This document shows positions 31,778-39,638 of a stretch of DNA of 44,776 nt, piece after piece. Both the position numbers and the translations under genes were made by a program. The DNA is from an uncultured Bacteroidales bacterium (lineage in GTDB: Bacteria > Bacteroidota > Bacteroidia > Bacteroidales > UBA932): contig CALUTW010000015.1 of NCBI GenBank assembly GCA_944323805.1, forward strand, positions 1-44,776, given 5' to 3'. Below the pieces are notes generated by a model, which saw nothing but the letters and a program-made list of their open reading frames with translations, ran no database searches and was not told where the DNA came from. Each line of letters starts with the position of its first letter. The first letter of the stretch is position 1.

Positions 31778-32458
31778 TCAGGCCATGAGGCAGGCATTGA
31801 TTGCAACTGTTGCGAATCCGAGAAATATCAAGGTCGCAAAGATATAGGAGATGACCTGAAGTCTCTTGATCCATACCTTGTTGTCCCATCCGATGGTCTG
31901 GAATGCACTCCAGAAGCCATGTGTGAGATGGAACCAGAGGGCTCCGAACCATATGATGTATATCACTACATTGTACCAGTGTCCGAATGTCGCGGTAAGA
32001 AGAAGATACGGGTCTGTGGCCTCGACTCCGCTCCATTCCTTCAGCTGCATGTCTGCCCAGAAATGTGTAAGATGGAAGACAAGGATTCCGAGTACTATTA
32101 TACCGAGGACAAACATATTCTTGGCTGCCCATGATTCTGTCTGTGCCTTGCTGGCGACAGCATAGCGGCTGTAGCCTCCGCGTGCCTTGAGATTGTGGAG
32201 CGTCAGTATCAAAGCATAGAGGATGTGGATTATGAATCCGAAGGCAAGGACAGGGACCATTACTGTTACAATAGGGAGGGACATGAATTCGCATCCCATT
32301 GCGAACAGCCCGTCTTCAGCACCGAAATTCCCGTTCAGCGAGTCGATTACAGACAGGAAGTTTATCGTCAGGTGGAGAAGAAGGAAGATGATCAGGAAAA
32401 GTCCGCTTATGCTCATTATGAGCTTCTTTCCGATTGAAGATGTGAAAATGTTTGCCAT
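31778..32458 (-). CDS. sdhC: Succinate dehydrogenase/fumarate reductase cytochrome b subunit
   Basis: 226-residue b558-family cytochrome b subunit, the five-helix membrane anchor that binds heme and passes electrons between quinone and the SdhA/SdhB (FrdA/FrdB) subunits. It begins MANIFTSSIGKKLIMSISG, typical of this family. Histidine candidates for heme ligation are H29 in LLLHLTIN and those in FHLTHFWAD and HLTHGFW. In related genomes sdhC is followed by sdhA and sdhB; here its end meets a terminator and the convergent pepP, so the catalytic subunits must be elsewhere. Start at 32458; a -7 element lies at 32501-32508. Confidence 0.92.
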   Translation of the reverse strand: MANIFTSSIGKKLIMSISGLFLIIFLLLHLTINFLSVIDSLNGNFGAEDGLFAMGCEFMSLPIVTVMVPVLAFGFIIHILYALILTLHNLKARGGYSRYAVASKAQTESWAAKNMFVLGIIVLGILVFHLTHFWADMQLKEWSGVEATDPYLLLTATFGHWYNVVIYIIWFGALWFHLTHGFWSAFQTIGWDNKVWIKRLQVISYIFATLIFLGFATVAINACLMA

Positions 32459-32500
32459 ATCTGTTCCAATAGTTTTATATCATCGTTTTCAACAGGTATG

Positions 32501-32508
32501 CAAAGATA
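32501..32508 (-). promoter_or_regulatory. -7 element for sdhC
   Basis: TATCTTTG on the minus strand, 42 bases before the sdhC ATG. No TTTG at the -33 position. Confidence 0.55.
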
Positions 32509-32540
32509 TACTCTTTCTTGCAAGTTTCATAATAATTCGA

Positions 32541-32548
32541 TACTTTTG
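32541..32548 (+). promoter_or_regulatory. -7 element for pyrH-frr
   Basis: TACTTTTG with CTTG (one mismatch from TTTG) 20 nt upstream at 32517-32520. Initiation near 32555 makes the ATG at 32559 unlikely and favours 32577. Confidence 0.6.
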
Positions 32549-32576
32549 TTTCGATTAAATGGAAGATTCTGAACTG

Positions 32577-33287
32577 ATGACTGGATACAGGAGAGTATTG
32601 CTCAAGTTGAGCGGAGAGAGCCTTGGCGGTCCTTCCGGCAAGGGGATCAATGAAAATGTCCTTGCAGCATATGCGAGGGAGATAGCTTCGGCAGTGAAGG
32701 AAGGCCTCCAGGTTGCCATAGTGATAGGCGGAGGCAATATATTCAGGGGCCTTTCCGGAGCAGGAAAGGGCTTCGACAGGGTACAGGGAGACAAGATGGG
32801 GATGCTGGCAACTGTCATCAATTCCCTGGGGCTTTCCATGGCCATCAGGTCCGAAGGTGTGGAAGCAGAGGTCTTTACCGCTACGCCTATGATGCCTGTC
32901 GCCAGATATTACATGAGGGATGACGCTGTCGCTGTCATGGAAAGGGGCGGTGTGGCTCTCATTGCGGGAGGTACGGGCAATCCGTTCTTTACCACTGATT
33001 CAGGTGCTGCCCTGAGGGCGCTCGAGATAGGTGCTGATGCCCTTCTCAAGGGTACGCGCGTGGACGGGGTATATACTGCCGACCCTGAAAAGGACCCTTC
33101 CGCTGTCAGATATGAGGAGCTGACATTTGACAAGGCAATGGAAGACCATCTGAAAGTCATGGACCAGACGGCTTTCGCTCTCTGCCGCGAGGGCAATATG
33201 CCGATAATCGTCTTTGACATGAATGCAGGCGGCAATCTTGCCAGGCTGCTTCACGGGGAGAAGGTCGGGACTCTGGTGCATGCATGA
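32577..33287 (+). CDS. pyrH: Uridylate kinase
   Basis: UMP kinase of the amino-acid kinase family, 236 residues, making UDP from UMP for nucleotide and sugar-nucleotide supply. The start at 32577 (MTGYRRVLLKLSGESL) aligns with the family N-terminus and follows the promoter; the earlier ATG at 32559 lies too close to the -7 element. Visible are the KLSGESL phosphate loop, VIGGGNIFRGLSG, and GTGNPFFTTDSGAALRA. Upstream of frr by 85 bases, the order frequently seen in bacteria (pyrH-frr), probably one transcript. Confidence 0.95.
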   Translation: MTGYRRVLLKLSGESLGGPSGKGINENVLAAYAREIASAVKEGLQVAIVIGGGNIFRGLSGAGKGFDRVQGDKMGMLATVINSLGLSMAIRSEGVEAEVFTATPMMPVARYYMRDDAVAVMERGGVALIAGGTGNPFFTTDSGAALRALEIGADALLKGTRVDGVYTADPEKDPSAVRYEELTFDKAMEDHLKVMDQTAFALCREGNMPIIVFDMNAGGNLARLLHGEKVGTLVHA

Positions 33288-33372
33288 CACCATAGCCGGA
33301 GACATCGCGGGATTTCCCGCCTGCGGGAGACATGCGGTCAGCTGACAGGAAAACAATTATATACAGAATATC

Positions 33373-33936
33373 ATGTTAGATAAAGCAAAAGAAATCCTTG
33401 CATCCGCCAAGACGAAGATGGGCGATGCCGTGAAGTTCCTTGAAGAGGATATGAAGACATATCGTGCCGGCAAGGCCAATCCGCTGGTATTCAATAATGT
33501 CATGGTCGATTATTACGGGTCTGAGACTCCGGTGCCACAGGTGGCGTCTGTCACGACTCCCGATGCCAAGACAATCCTGATCCAGCCATGGGAAAAGAAG
33601 ATGATACCTGTCATCGAGAAGGCCATCATGGATGCCAACATCGGACTTACTCCTCAGAACAACGGGGAAAGCATAAGATGTGCTGTTCCGCCGCTTACCG
33701 AGGAAAGGAGAAAGGAACTGATAAAGAAAGTCAAGACAGCTGCGGAGAATGCGAAGATTGTGATCAGGAACTCCCGCAGGGATGCAATCGACGCCCTCAA
33801 GAAAGCCCAGAAGGACGGGATGCCGGAGGATGTCCAGAAAGAGTACGAGCAGAATGTCCAGAAGGAGACCGATGCTTTCGTAAAGAAGGTCGACGAGCTT
33901 GCCGCAGCAAAGGAAAAAGAGGTAATGACCGTATAG
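33373..33936 (+). CDS. frr: Ribosome recycling factor
   Basis: 187-residue factor that, with EF-G, splits the post-termination ribosome. The family core is present: LRE/RAGKANP-type segment (YRAGKANPLVFNN), YYGSETPVPQVA, and the helical region RRKELIKKVKTAAENAKI with RNSRRDAID. The length is typical (about 185). Downstream of pyrH; an intrinsic terminator follows at 33966-33996. Confidence 0.96.
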   Translation: MLDKAKEILASAKTKMGDAVKFLEEDMKTYRAGKANPLVFNNVMVDYYGSETPVPQVASVTTPDAKTILIQPWEKKMIPVIEKAIMDANIGLTPQNNGESIRCAVPPLTEERRKELIKKVKTAAENAKIVIRNSRRDAIDALKKAQKDGMPEDVQKEYEQNVQKETDAFVKKVDELAAAKEKEVMTV

Positions 33937-33965
33937 GAGGGTGCCTCGACCTCATAATGATACAT

Positions 33966-33996
33966 GGCTGCCCGGGTATGCGGACAGCCTGTTTTT
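33966..33996 (+). terminator. Terminator after frr or attenuator before aroF
   Basis: Stem of GGCTG and CCG paired with CGG and CAGCC (33966-33974 with 33981-33989, one mismatch, 6-nt loop), followed by TGTTTTTATAT. It fits an intrinsic terminator for pyrH-frr. As it lies 30 bases before the aroF-type gene and no promoter is visible between, partial read-through or attenuation is possible. Confidence 0.65.
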
Positions 33997-34021
33997 ATAT
34001 ATCCTGTGCAAATTCAAGAAG

Positions 34022-35158
34022 ATGATGGACAGCCATATTGACAGAAGATACAGTTTTGTGCCGGTAGAGGAATGGGGGATATTTCCGGAGGCAAGGCCGC
34101 TGGTCATTGCCGGGCCGTGCAGTGCGGAGACGGAGATGCAGGTCCTGGAGACGGCTTCCGGACTGAAGGATATCGGGATAGATGTGTTCCGTGCAGGGCT
34201 GTGGAAGCCGCGTACCCATCCCAATACATTTGAGGGGGTAGGCTCCGCCGGCCTTGAATGGCTGAGGCAGGTCAGGGTCCGTACCGGAATGAGGGTGTGT
34301 ACTGAAGTCGCATCGGGGAAGCATGTCGCCGAATGTGTCGCCGCCGGTGTGGACATGGTGTGGATAGGGGCCAGGACAACTGCCAATCCTTTCCTTGTAC
34401 AGGAGATTGCAGATGCGTTAAAGGGTGTTGATATTCCGGTACTCGTCAAGAATCCGGCCACTCCGGACATGGATCTCTGGGTCGGTGCCGTAGAGCGGCT
34501 TGCCCAGGCCGGTGTCAGGAAACTCGGGGCCATACACAGGGGCTTCTCGACGTTTGAAAGGATTCCGTACAGGAACAGTCCGGACTGGAGACTGGCAATC
34601 CAGCTTAAAGGCATGTTCCCGGGAATGCCGTTCTTCTGTGACCCGAGTCATCTCGGCGGCGACAGGAAATACATCAGGGAAATTTCGCAGCGCTCCCTTG
34701 ACCTCGGACTCGATGGCCTGATGATAGAGTCCCATTGCAGGCCTGCCTGTGCATTGAGCGATCCGGCGCAGCAGCTGACTCCCGAAGAGCTCGGCAGGAT
34801 GCTGGAGAGCCTTGTCGTAAGACGGCAGGATTCCGACAGCCGTGAATACAGGGAGAATATCGACCAGCTGAGGGCAAGGATAGATGCGCTTGATGACAGC
34901 CTCCTTGAGATTCTGGGGTCGAGGATGGATGTCAGCAGGCAGATAGGGGAATACAAGAAAGACAATAACATAGCGATTCTCCAGACTTCAAGATGGGATT
35001 CCCTGCTTGAGAATGCCATATCCCGTGGTGCAGGATACGGGTTGCCGGCCTCTTTTGTCAGGACAATCTTCAATGCCATACATGAGGCTTCCGTGCAGGT
35101 ACAGAATGAGATTCTGGCCGGAGATGATGCCGGTCAGGAATCAGGCGGTAATTCCTGA
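34022..35158 (+). CDS. aroF: Bifunctional DAHP synthase / chorismate mutase
   Basis: 378-residue fusion of two shikimate-pathway enzymes. Residues ~1-265 are a type I 3-deoxy-7-phosphoheptulonate synthase (GPCSAET at 31-37, RTHPNTFEGVG, KNPATPDMDLWVGAVERL, FCDPSHLGGDRK). Residues ~280-370 are an AroQ-type chorismate mutase (ENIDQLRARIDALDDSLLEIL-like helix; key residues Arg, Asp and Glu; then SRMDVSRQIGEYKK). It makes DAHP from PEP and erythrose 4-phosphate and converts chorismate to prephenate. The mutase domain probably also serves feedback control. The start at 34022 (MMDSHIDRRYSF) follows the terminator hairpin; 34025 is an alternative. Its last 18 bases overlap convergent lpxK. Confidence 0.93.
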   Translation: MMDSHIDRRYSFVPVEEWGIFPEARPLVIAGPCSAETEMQVLETASGLKDIGIDVFRAGLWKPRTHPNTFEGVGSAGLEWLRQVRVRTGMRVCTEVASGKHVAECVAAGVDMVWIGARTTANPFLVQEIADALKGVDIPVLVKNPATPDMDLWVGAVERLAQAGVRKLGAIHRGFSTFERIPYRNSPDWRLAIQLKGMFPGMPFFCDPSHLGGDRKYIREISQRSLDLGLDGLMIESHCRPACALSDPAQQLTPEELGRMLESLVVRRQDSDSREYRENIDQLRARIDALDDSLLEILGSRMDVSRQIGEYKKDNNIAILQTSRWDSLLENAISRGAGYGLPASFVRTIFNAIHEASVQVQNEILAGDDAGQESGGNS

Positions 35159-36304
35159 GCCGGTCAGGAAGCCCTGCAGTACCTGCATGAACCTGTCCTT
35201 TTCATCCTCAGACAGGAAGTCTGCGCGGATCGGGGCATAGAACATCCTCTCTTTCAGTATTTCAGGCATACTTGAAAACCCGTGGAGTCTCTGGCTGTCC
35301 TTTTCGGTCGTGACCGTTACTGCCGTAGGGAATTCTTCCGCGGCCTTTCTTATTGTGCCGATGTCTCCGGCCGAGAATTCATGGTGGTCCCCGAATGAGA
35401 GATGCCTTACTATCCTGTATGTGTCGCTCAGGTATCGCATCAGCGGGGTGTCATCCGCTATCCCCGAAAAAAGTACGGCCTGCTTTGAATAGGCGTATCT
35501 CTGGTCGCCTTTGGCGAATACCGGCGTGAGAGTGTCATACCTTATGGCCGTAAAGAACAGATACCTGGTTTCCCCTGCGGCATTCCTGCCGCTGCATGAT
35601 ACCGGGTCATATCCTTTTATCCCGAGGTCTGCAGCCCATTCCCTCTTCTCGTGGTCGTCCATATAATAAGGGCATTTCGTCACTATGAGGATGTCTGCGC
35701 GGGAGAGCCTTTCCGGGAGGTCCCTCAGCCTTCCGGCCGGCAGGAGATGGTCCTTCGATACCGGTCTTGCATAATTGACAAGGACTATCGATACCGACGG
35801 CTTGAGTGCCCGGTACTGGAATGCGTCATCGAGAATCACGAGGTCGGCGGCTGGAAAGTCCTTGTGGAGGCATCTTTTCCCTTTTTTCGAAGTCTGCAGC
35901 AGTTCCGGACGCTGCAGGAAACCGCATCCTTCCACCCTGTCCCTGTCGACTGCCACGGTCACTCCGGGAAATTTCCTTTTTATCTGCAGCGGCTCATCCC
36001 CGTAGAATGCTGCGGGCGCATACCTCTCTGCCTTTTCGTCGGATACCTGCTGGAATCCTCTGCTTTTCCTTCTGTATCCACGGGAAAGCACTGCCAGGTG
36101 CTTCCCCTTCCATGCCTCGCTCCCGGAAAGCAGTCTTATGAGCATTTCCGTGTGCGGGGTCTTGCCTGTGCCTCCTACGGTCACATTCCCGATTGATATT
36201 GCCGGGATTCCGGCGGCATGTGTTTTCCTGATACCGCAGTCATACAGCGCATGCCTTGTCTTTAGGGCCAGATAATACGGGGCCAGAAGTATCCTGTCAA
36301 TCAT
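35141..36304 (-). CDS. lpxK: Tetraacyldisaccharide 4'-kinase LpxK
   Basis: 387-residue membrane-bound kinase that phosphorylates lipid A disaccharide at the 4' position, a late step of lipid A synthesis. Walker A is GNVTVGGTGKT (residues 39-49), followed by SRGYRRKSRG and the LVILDDAFQYRALKP segment (family motif LDDGFQ/LDDAFQ). The N-terminal amphipathic MIDRILLAPYYLALKTRHALYD anchors it to the inner membrane. The ATG at 36304 overlaps the dusB stop by 4 bases (ATGA), so both are one operon. The longer ORF start at 36361 lies inside dusB and is rejected. Overlaps convergent aroF by 18 bases. Confidence 0.94.
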   Translation of the reverse strand: MIDRILLAPYYLALKTRHALYDCGIRKTHAAGIPAISIGNVTVGGTGKTPHTEMLIRLLSGSEAWKGKHLAVLSRGYRRKSRGFQQVSDEKAERYAPAAFYGDEPLQIKRKFPGVTVAVDRDRVEGCGFLQRPELLQTSKKGKRCLHKDFPAADLVILDDAFQYRALKPSVSIVLVNYARPVSKDHLLPAGRLRDLPERLSRADILIVTKCPYYMDDHEKREWAADLGIKGYDPVSCSGRNAAGETRYLFFTAIRYDTLTPVFAKGDQRYAYSKQAVLFSGIADDTPLMRYLSDTYRIVRHLSFGDHHEFSAGDIGTIRKAAEEFPTAVTVTTEKDSQRLHGFSSMPEILKERMFYAPIRADFLSEDEKDRFMQVLQGFLTGSGITA

Positions 36305-37347
36305 ATGTCGGTTTTGTCTGAGTATATTGAAGTCGCTGCCGGAGCTTCTGTGTCGCCCCATCTTGCAGCGATATGGTCAAGTGTTGAATAGAGCTCTCCG
36401 GGGTCGGTAGATGTGACCAGCTTCATCCTTGTGTCCTTGAAGTCCGGCAGGCCCTTGAAGTAGCATGACAGATGGCGTCTCATCTCCAGTATCCCGACCT
36501 TTTCCCCCTTGAACTCCAGGGAAAGGGCGAGATGGCGTTTCGCAAGGCTGACGCGGTCCCTTACGCTCATCTGGGGCAGCAGTTCCCCTGTGTCCAGGAA
36601 GTGCCGTATTTCCCTGAATATCCACGGATGCCCGTAGGTCGCCCGTCCGATCATGATGCCGTCCACCCCGTACCTGTCAAACGCCTCCTTTGCCTTTTCG
36701 GGGGAATTGATGTCCCCGTTGCCTATTATAGGGATATGCATTCTCGGATTTTCCTTCACTTTCCCTATCAGGGTCCAGTCTGCCTCTCCCGTGTACATCT
36801 GGCATCTGGTCCTTCCGTGTATCGTCAGTGCGCTGATACCGGCGTCCTGCAGCCTTTCGGCGAGCTCCACGATGATTTTCGAGTCCTCGTCCCAGCCGAG
36901 CCTGGTCTTGACGGTCACGGGCAGGCTGACGGCCTCGACAACCATTCTTGTGATCTGTACCATCTTGTCAGGCTCCCTCATCATCCCCGAACCGGCTCCG
37001 CGCCTTGCAATCTTGTTTACCGGACATCCGAAATTGATGTCTATCAGGTCGGCCCCATGGCCTCCCGCTATCCCGGCTGCATGTTCGGCCATTTTCGCCG
37101 CATCGACCATTGCCTCAGGGATATTCCCGTATATCTGGATGCCTATCGGGGCTTCATAGTCATATGTGCGGAGCTTTGCGACAGCTTTCCGTGCATCCCG
37201 TATCAGTCCGTCGGAAGACACGAATTCCGTATACATCATATCCGCACCGAATTCCTTGCATACGGCACGGAAGGATGCGTCTGTCACGTCCTCCATGGGC
37301 GCAAGGAACAGCGGCCGGTCCCCGAGATCTATGTTTCCTATTCTCAT
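36301..37347 (-). CDS. dusB: tRNA-dihydrouridine synthase
   Basis: 348-residue FMN enzyme that reduces uridines in the tRNA D-loop. Visible are LAPMEDVTDASFR (residues 15-27), INFGCPVNKIARRGAG with catalytic cysteine C108, VTVKTRLGW, LTIHGRTR and IIGNGDI. DusB-type is inferred from overall pattern; a related subfamily is possible. The start at 37347 fits the family; the longer ORF to 37416 crosses the probable -7 element at 37352-37359. Operon with lpxK through an ATGA overlap. Confidence 0.9.
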   Translation of the reverse strand: MRIGNIDLGDRPLFLAPMEDVTDASFRAVCKEFGADMMYTEFVSSDGLIRDARKAVAKLRTYDYEAPIGIQIYGNIPEAMVDAAKMAEHAAGIAGGHGADLIDINFGCPVNKIARRGAGSGMMREPDKMVQITRMVVEAVSLPVTVKTRLGWDEDSKIIVELAERLQDAGISALTIHGRTRCQMYTGEADWTLIGKVKENPRMHIPIIGNGDINSPEKAKEAFDRYGVDGIMIGRATYGHPWIFREIRHFLDTGELLPQMSVRDRVSLAKRHLALSLEFKGEKVGILEMRRHLSCYFKGLPDFKDTRMKLVTSTDPGELYSTLDHIAARWGDTEAPAATSIYSDKTDI

Positions 37348-37351
37348 TGTG

Positions 37352-37359
37352 CAAAAATA
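37352..37359 (-). promoter_or_regulatory. -7 element immediately before dusB
   Basis: TATTTTTG on the minus strand, ending 5 bases from the ATG at 37347. If used, the mRNA would start at or next to the start codon. The -33 position shows no TTTG. Confidence 0.4.
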
Positions 37360-37433
37360 CTCTTTTATCCCGGTTGATAATAATATTTTGGCTCGAATCT
37401 TGGAAAAACGGAGCACTTTTCCAGAATCATTTG

Positions 37434-37441
37434 TAAATTTG
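37434..37441 (+). promoter_or_regulatory. -7 element for pfkA
   Basis: TAAATTTG, 28 bases before the pfkA ATG at 37470. No TTTG at the expected -33 position (about 37411). Confidence 0.55.
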
Positions 37442-37469
37442 TTGGATTTAAAGAAAAGTCAGATTTGTT

Positions 37470-38447
37470 ATGGCAAGGAAAATTTCAACGGTAGGCGTAC
37501 TTACATCCGGAGGGGATGCTCCGGGAATGAATGCCGCAATCAGGGCGGTGACCAGGGCTTCAATCTATAACGGATGGAAGGTAATGGGTATCTACAGAGG
37601 CTATGAGGGCCTTATCAATGATGAGATATCCGAGCTTACTTCACAGAGTGTCAGCAGCACTATCCAGAGGGGCGGAACGATCCTGAAGACTGCGCGCTCC
37701 CAGGAGTTCATGACTCCGGAGGGAAGGCAGAAGGCCTTTGACAATATGCAGGCCCATGGAATCGATGCCCTGATAGTGATAGGCGGGAACGGCTCCCTGG
37801 CCGGGGCGAATGTCTTTGCGCAGGAATTCGATGTCCCGTGTATCGGGCTGCCGGGAACAATCGACAATGACCTTTACGGGACGGATTTTACCATCGGGTA
37901 TGATACGGCCCTCAATACCATAATGGAGTGCGTGGACAAGATACGTGATACGGCCACATCCCACAACCGGATATTCTTTGTCGAGGTCATGGGGCGTGAT
38001 GCCGGCTTCCTGGCCCAGAACAGCGCAATCGCCGCAGGGGCCGAGGCTGCAATCATTCCGGAGGACAATACCGACATCGACCAGCTGGAGCAGTTCATCA
38101 GCCGCGGTTTCCGCAAGAGCAAGAACAGCAGTATTGTCATTGTCGCCGAGAAGGATGGCGGTGCGATGCACTATGCCGAGCGTGTCCGCAAGGAATATCC
38201 CCAGTACGATGTCCGCGTCTCTATTCTCGGTCATCTGCAGAGAGGAGGGTCCCCGAGCGCCTTTGACCGCATCCTGGCGAGCCGCCTCGGCACTGCGAGT
38301 ATCGAAGCCCTTAACGAGGGCCAGAGGAATGTGATGGTGGGCATCTCGAATGATGAGATAGTGTATGTGCCGTTCAGCCGTGCCATCAAGCAGGACAAGC
38401 CTATCAATAAGGAGCTTATCAATGTCCTGAATGTCCTTTCCATCTGA
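37470..38447 (+). CDS. pfkA: 6-phosphofructokinase with Asn at a Mg-binding site
   Basis: 325-residue PfkA-family enzyme of glycolysis. Visible are the N-terminal [15 protein letters not shown] (residues 11-25), the catalytic [24 protein letters not shown] and [14 protein letters not shown]. The ATP/Mg loop that reads GGDGS in E. coli PfkA reads G105-G-N-G-S109 here: the codon at 37788-37790 is AAC, so the Mg-associated Asp (E. coli Asp103) is Asn107. The TIDND catalytic Asp is kept. The glycine that distinguishes ATP from pyrophosphate use (after the Asp) is still Gly, so ATP use is expected, but activity may be altered. Monocistronic, followed by the ribosomal protein promoter. Confidence 0.92.
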   Translation: MARKISTVGVLTSGGDAPGMNAAIRAVTRASIYNGWKVMGIYRGYEGLINDEISELTSQSVSSTIQRGGTILKTARSQEFMTPEGRQKAFDNMQAHGIDALIVIGGNGSLAGANVFAQEFDVPCIGLPGTIDNDLYGTDFTIGYDTALNTIMECVDKIRDTATSHNRIFFVEVMGRDAGFLAQNSAIAAGAEAAIIPEDNTDIDQLEQFISRGFRKSKNSSIVIVAEKDGGAMHYAERVRKEYPQYDVRVSILGHLQRGGSPSAFDRILASRLGTASIEALNEGQRNVMVGISNDEIVYVPFSRAIKQDKPINKELINVLNVLSI

Positions 38448-38476
38448 CCCTGCCGGGCCTGTGTGGATAAGAAAAT

Positions 38477-38507
38477 TTTGTTCTGAATGAATTTATTGCT
38501 ATCTTTG
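38477..38507 (+). promoter_or_regulatory. Promoter of the rplM-rpsI-rpsB-tsf operon
   Basis: TTTG (38477-38480), exactly 19 nt, TATCTTTG (38500-38507): a perfect match to the Bacteroidota consensus, as expected for a highly expressed operon. Initiation near 38512. Confidence 0.85.
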
Positions 38508-38510
38508 CGC

Positions 38511-38529
38511 CCCCTATGTAGTGTAGGGG
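38511..38529 (+). promoter_or_regulatory. Hairpin at the 5' end of the rplM leader
   Basis: CCCCTA (38511-38516) pairs with TAGGGG (38524-38529) over a 7-nt loop, and a T7 run follows at 38535-38541. It sits at the predicted 5' end of the mRNA. Possible roles are 5' end protection or control of the ribosomal protein operon; I cannot tell which. Confidence 0.4.
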
Positions 38530-38569
38530 TCGCAATTTTTTTAGTATTAACCATTTAAAGATCAAGACA

Positions 38570-39022
38570 GTGGACACACAGAGTTACAAGACAGTATCGC
38601 TGAAAGCCGGCGATATCAAGAAAGAGTGGGTCGTGATTGACGCTACCGACTTGGTGCTCGGCCGTCTTGCTTCCAGGATCGCGCTTGTCCTTCGTGGAAA
38701 GAACAAGCCGAGCTACACCCCGCATATGGACTGCGGCGACAACGTCATTGTCCTCAATGCGGACAAGGTAAGGCTCACGGGAAGAAAGATGACAGACAGG
38801 GTGTATGTCCGTCATACCGGATATCCGGGAGGACAGAGGTTCACCACACCTAAGGAGGTTCTTCGCAAGAAGCCTACTGAATTGGTAAGGATGGCTGTTA
38901 AAGGCATGCTTCCAAAGAACCGTCTTGGTGCAAAGCTCCTGAACAACCTCTATCTTTATGAGGGCAGCGAGCATCCGCATCAGGCACAGCAACCGAAAAC
39001 AATCAAGTTAAACGAAATCTAA
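38570..39022 (+). CDS. rplM: 50S ribosomal protein L13
   Basis: 150-residue large-subunit protein. It starts with GTG at 38570, giving MDTQSYKTVSL as expected for this phylum. The core includes KEWVVIDATDLVLGRLAS, LRGKNKPSYTPHMDCGDNVIV and KGMLPKNRLG. First gene of the L13-S9-S2-EF-Ts operon, 7 bases before rpsI. Transcription probably starts at the strong promoter at 38477-38507. Confidence 0.97.
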   Translation: MDTQSYKTVSLKAGDIKKEWVVIDATDLVLGRLASRIALVLRGKNKPSYTPHMDCGDNVIVLNADKVRLTGRKMTDRVYVRHTGYPGGQRFTTPKEVLRKKPTELVRMAVKGMLPKNRLGAKLLNNLYLYEGSEHPHQAQQPKTIKLNEI

Positions 39023-39029
39023 GCAGAGC

Positions 39030-39419
39030 ATGAAACAAGTAAACGCCCTTGGAAGACGTAAATCAGCAGTCGCACGCGTTTATCTCGTGCCTGGCAAAGG
39101 GAACATCACTATCAACGGCCGTGACATCAACGATTATTTTGTTGATGCATCTCTCCGTTATATCGTGAACCAGCCTTTTGAGGTTACAGGCACTGTCGCT
39201 CAGTTTGACGTAAAGGCCAATCTCGATGGCGGCGGAATCAAAGGTCAGGCAGAAGCGATGAGGCTCGGAATCGCCCGCGCACTTTGCGAGGTGGATAAAG
39301 AGGCTTACCGTTCAACACTCAAGGCCAGCGGATTCCTTACACGTGATGCACGTGAGGTCGAGAGAAAGAAGCCTGGTCAGCCTGGTGCACGTAAGCGCTT
39401 CCAGTTCAGCAAACGTTAA
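39030..39419 (+). CDS. rpsI: 30S ribosomal protein S9
   Basis: 129-residue small-subunit protein; its C-terminal RKRFQFSKR tail reaches the P-site tRNA. Visible are NALGRRKSAVARVYL at the N-terminus and GGGIKGQAEAMRLGIARAL. Second gene of the operon; a 219-base structured-looking spacer follows before rpsB. Confidence 0.98.
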   Translation: MKQVNALGRRKSAVARVYLVPGKGNITINGRDINDYFVDASLRYIVNQPFEVTGTVAQFDVKANLDGGGIKGQAEAMRLGIARALCEVDKEAYRSTLKASGFLTRDAREVERKKPGQPGARKRFQFSKR

Positions 39420-39638
39420 CAGTATACTTCTGTTGATTTACGGAAAAGCACAGCCCGGGATAAAATGTCAGGACCGGGGACCAGGATGTGAATCCGTCCC
39501 AGCTGCCTGAGTTTGCCGAGGCTGCGGAAAACCGGCGGGACCGGCAAGGCCGCTGCCCTACGGTTGAAGAAAAGAGCCCGACAGGTAACCGGCAAAAACC
39601 TGAAGGGATATTAAAGAACAAGTAAAATTTACAAGACA
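39420..39638 (+). promoter_or_regulatory. Candidate structured leader upstream of rpsB
   Basis: This 219-base spacer between rpsI and rpsB has no gene-sized ORF and no TAnnTTTG promoter. Unlike the AT-rich spacers elsewhere it is GC-rich with several short complementary pairs, such as CGGC-AAG-GCCG near 39550 and CAGGT with ACCTG near 39580-39600. That fits an RNA leader, possibly for autoregulation by S2, but this is inference. Confidence 0.35.

Noticed and set aside
33307..33320. GCGGG/CCCGC hairpin between pyrH and frr
   Set aside because: Only five base pairs and no T-run; not enough for a terminator or a named element.
39508..39515. Possible internal promoter (TGAGTTTG) before rpsB
   Set aside because: The first two bases are not TA and no TTTG lies 19-21 bases upstream.
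39420..39638. tRNA or small protein gene between rpsI and rpsB
   Set aside because: No cloverleaf with TTCGA-type loop and no ORF of useful size; a leader RNA fits better.
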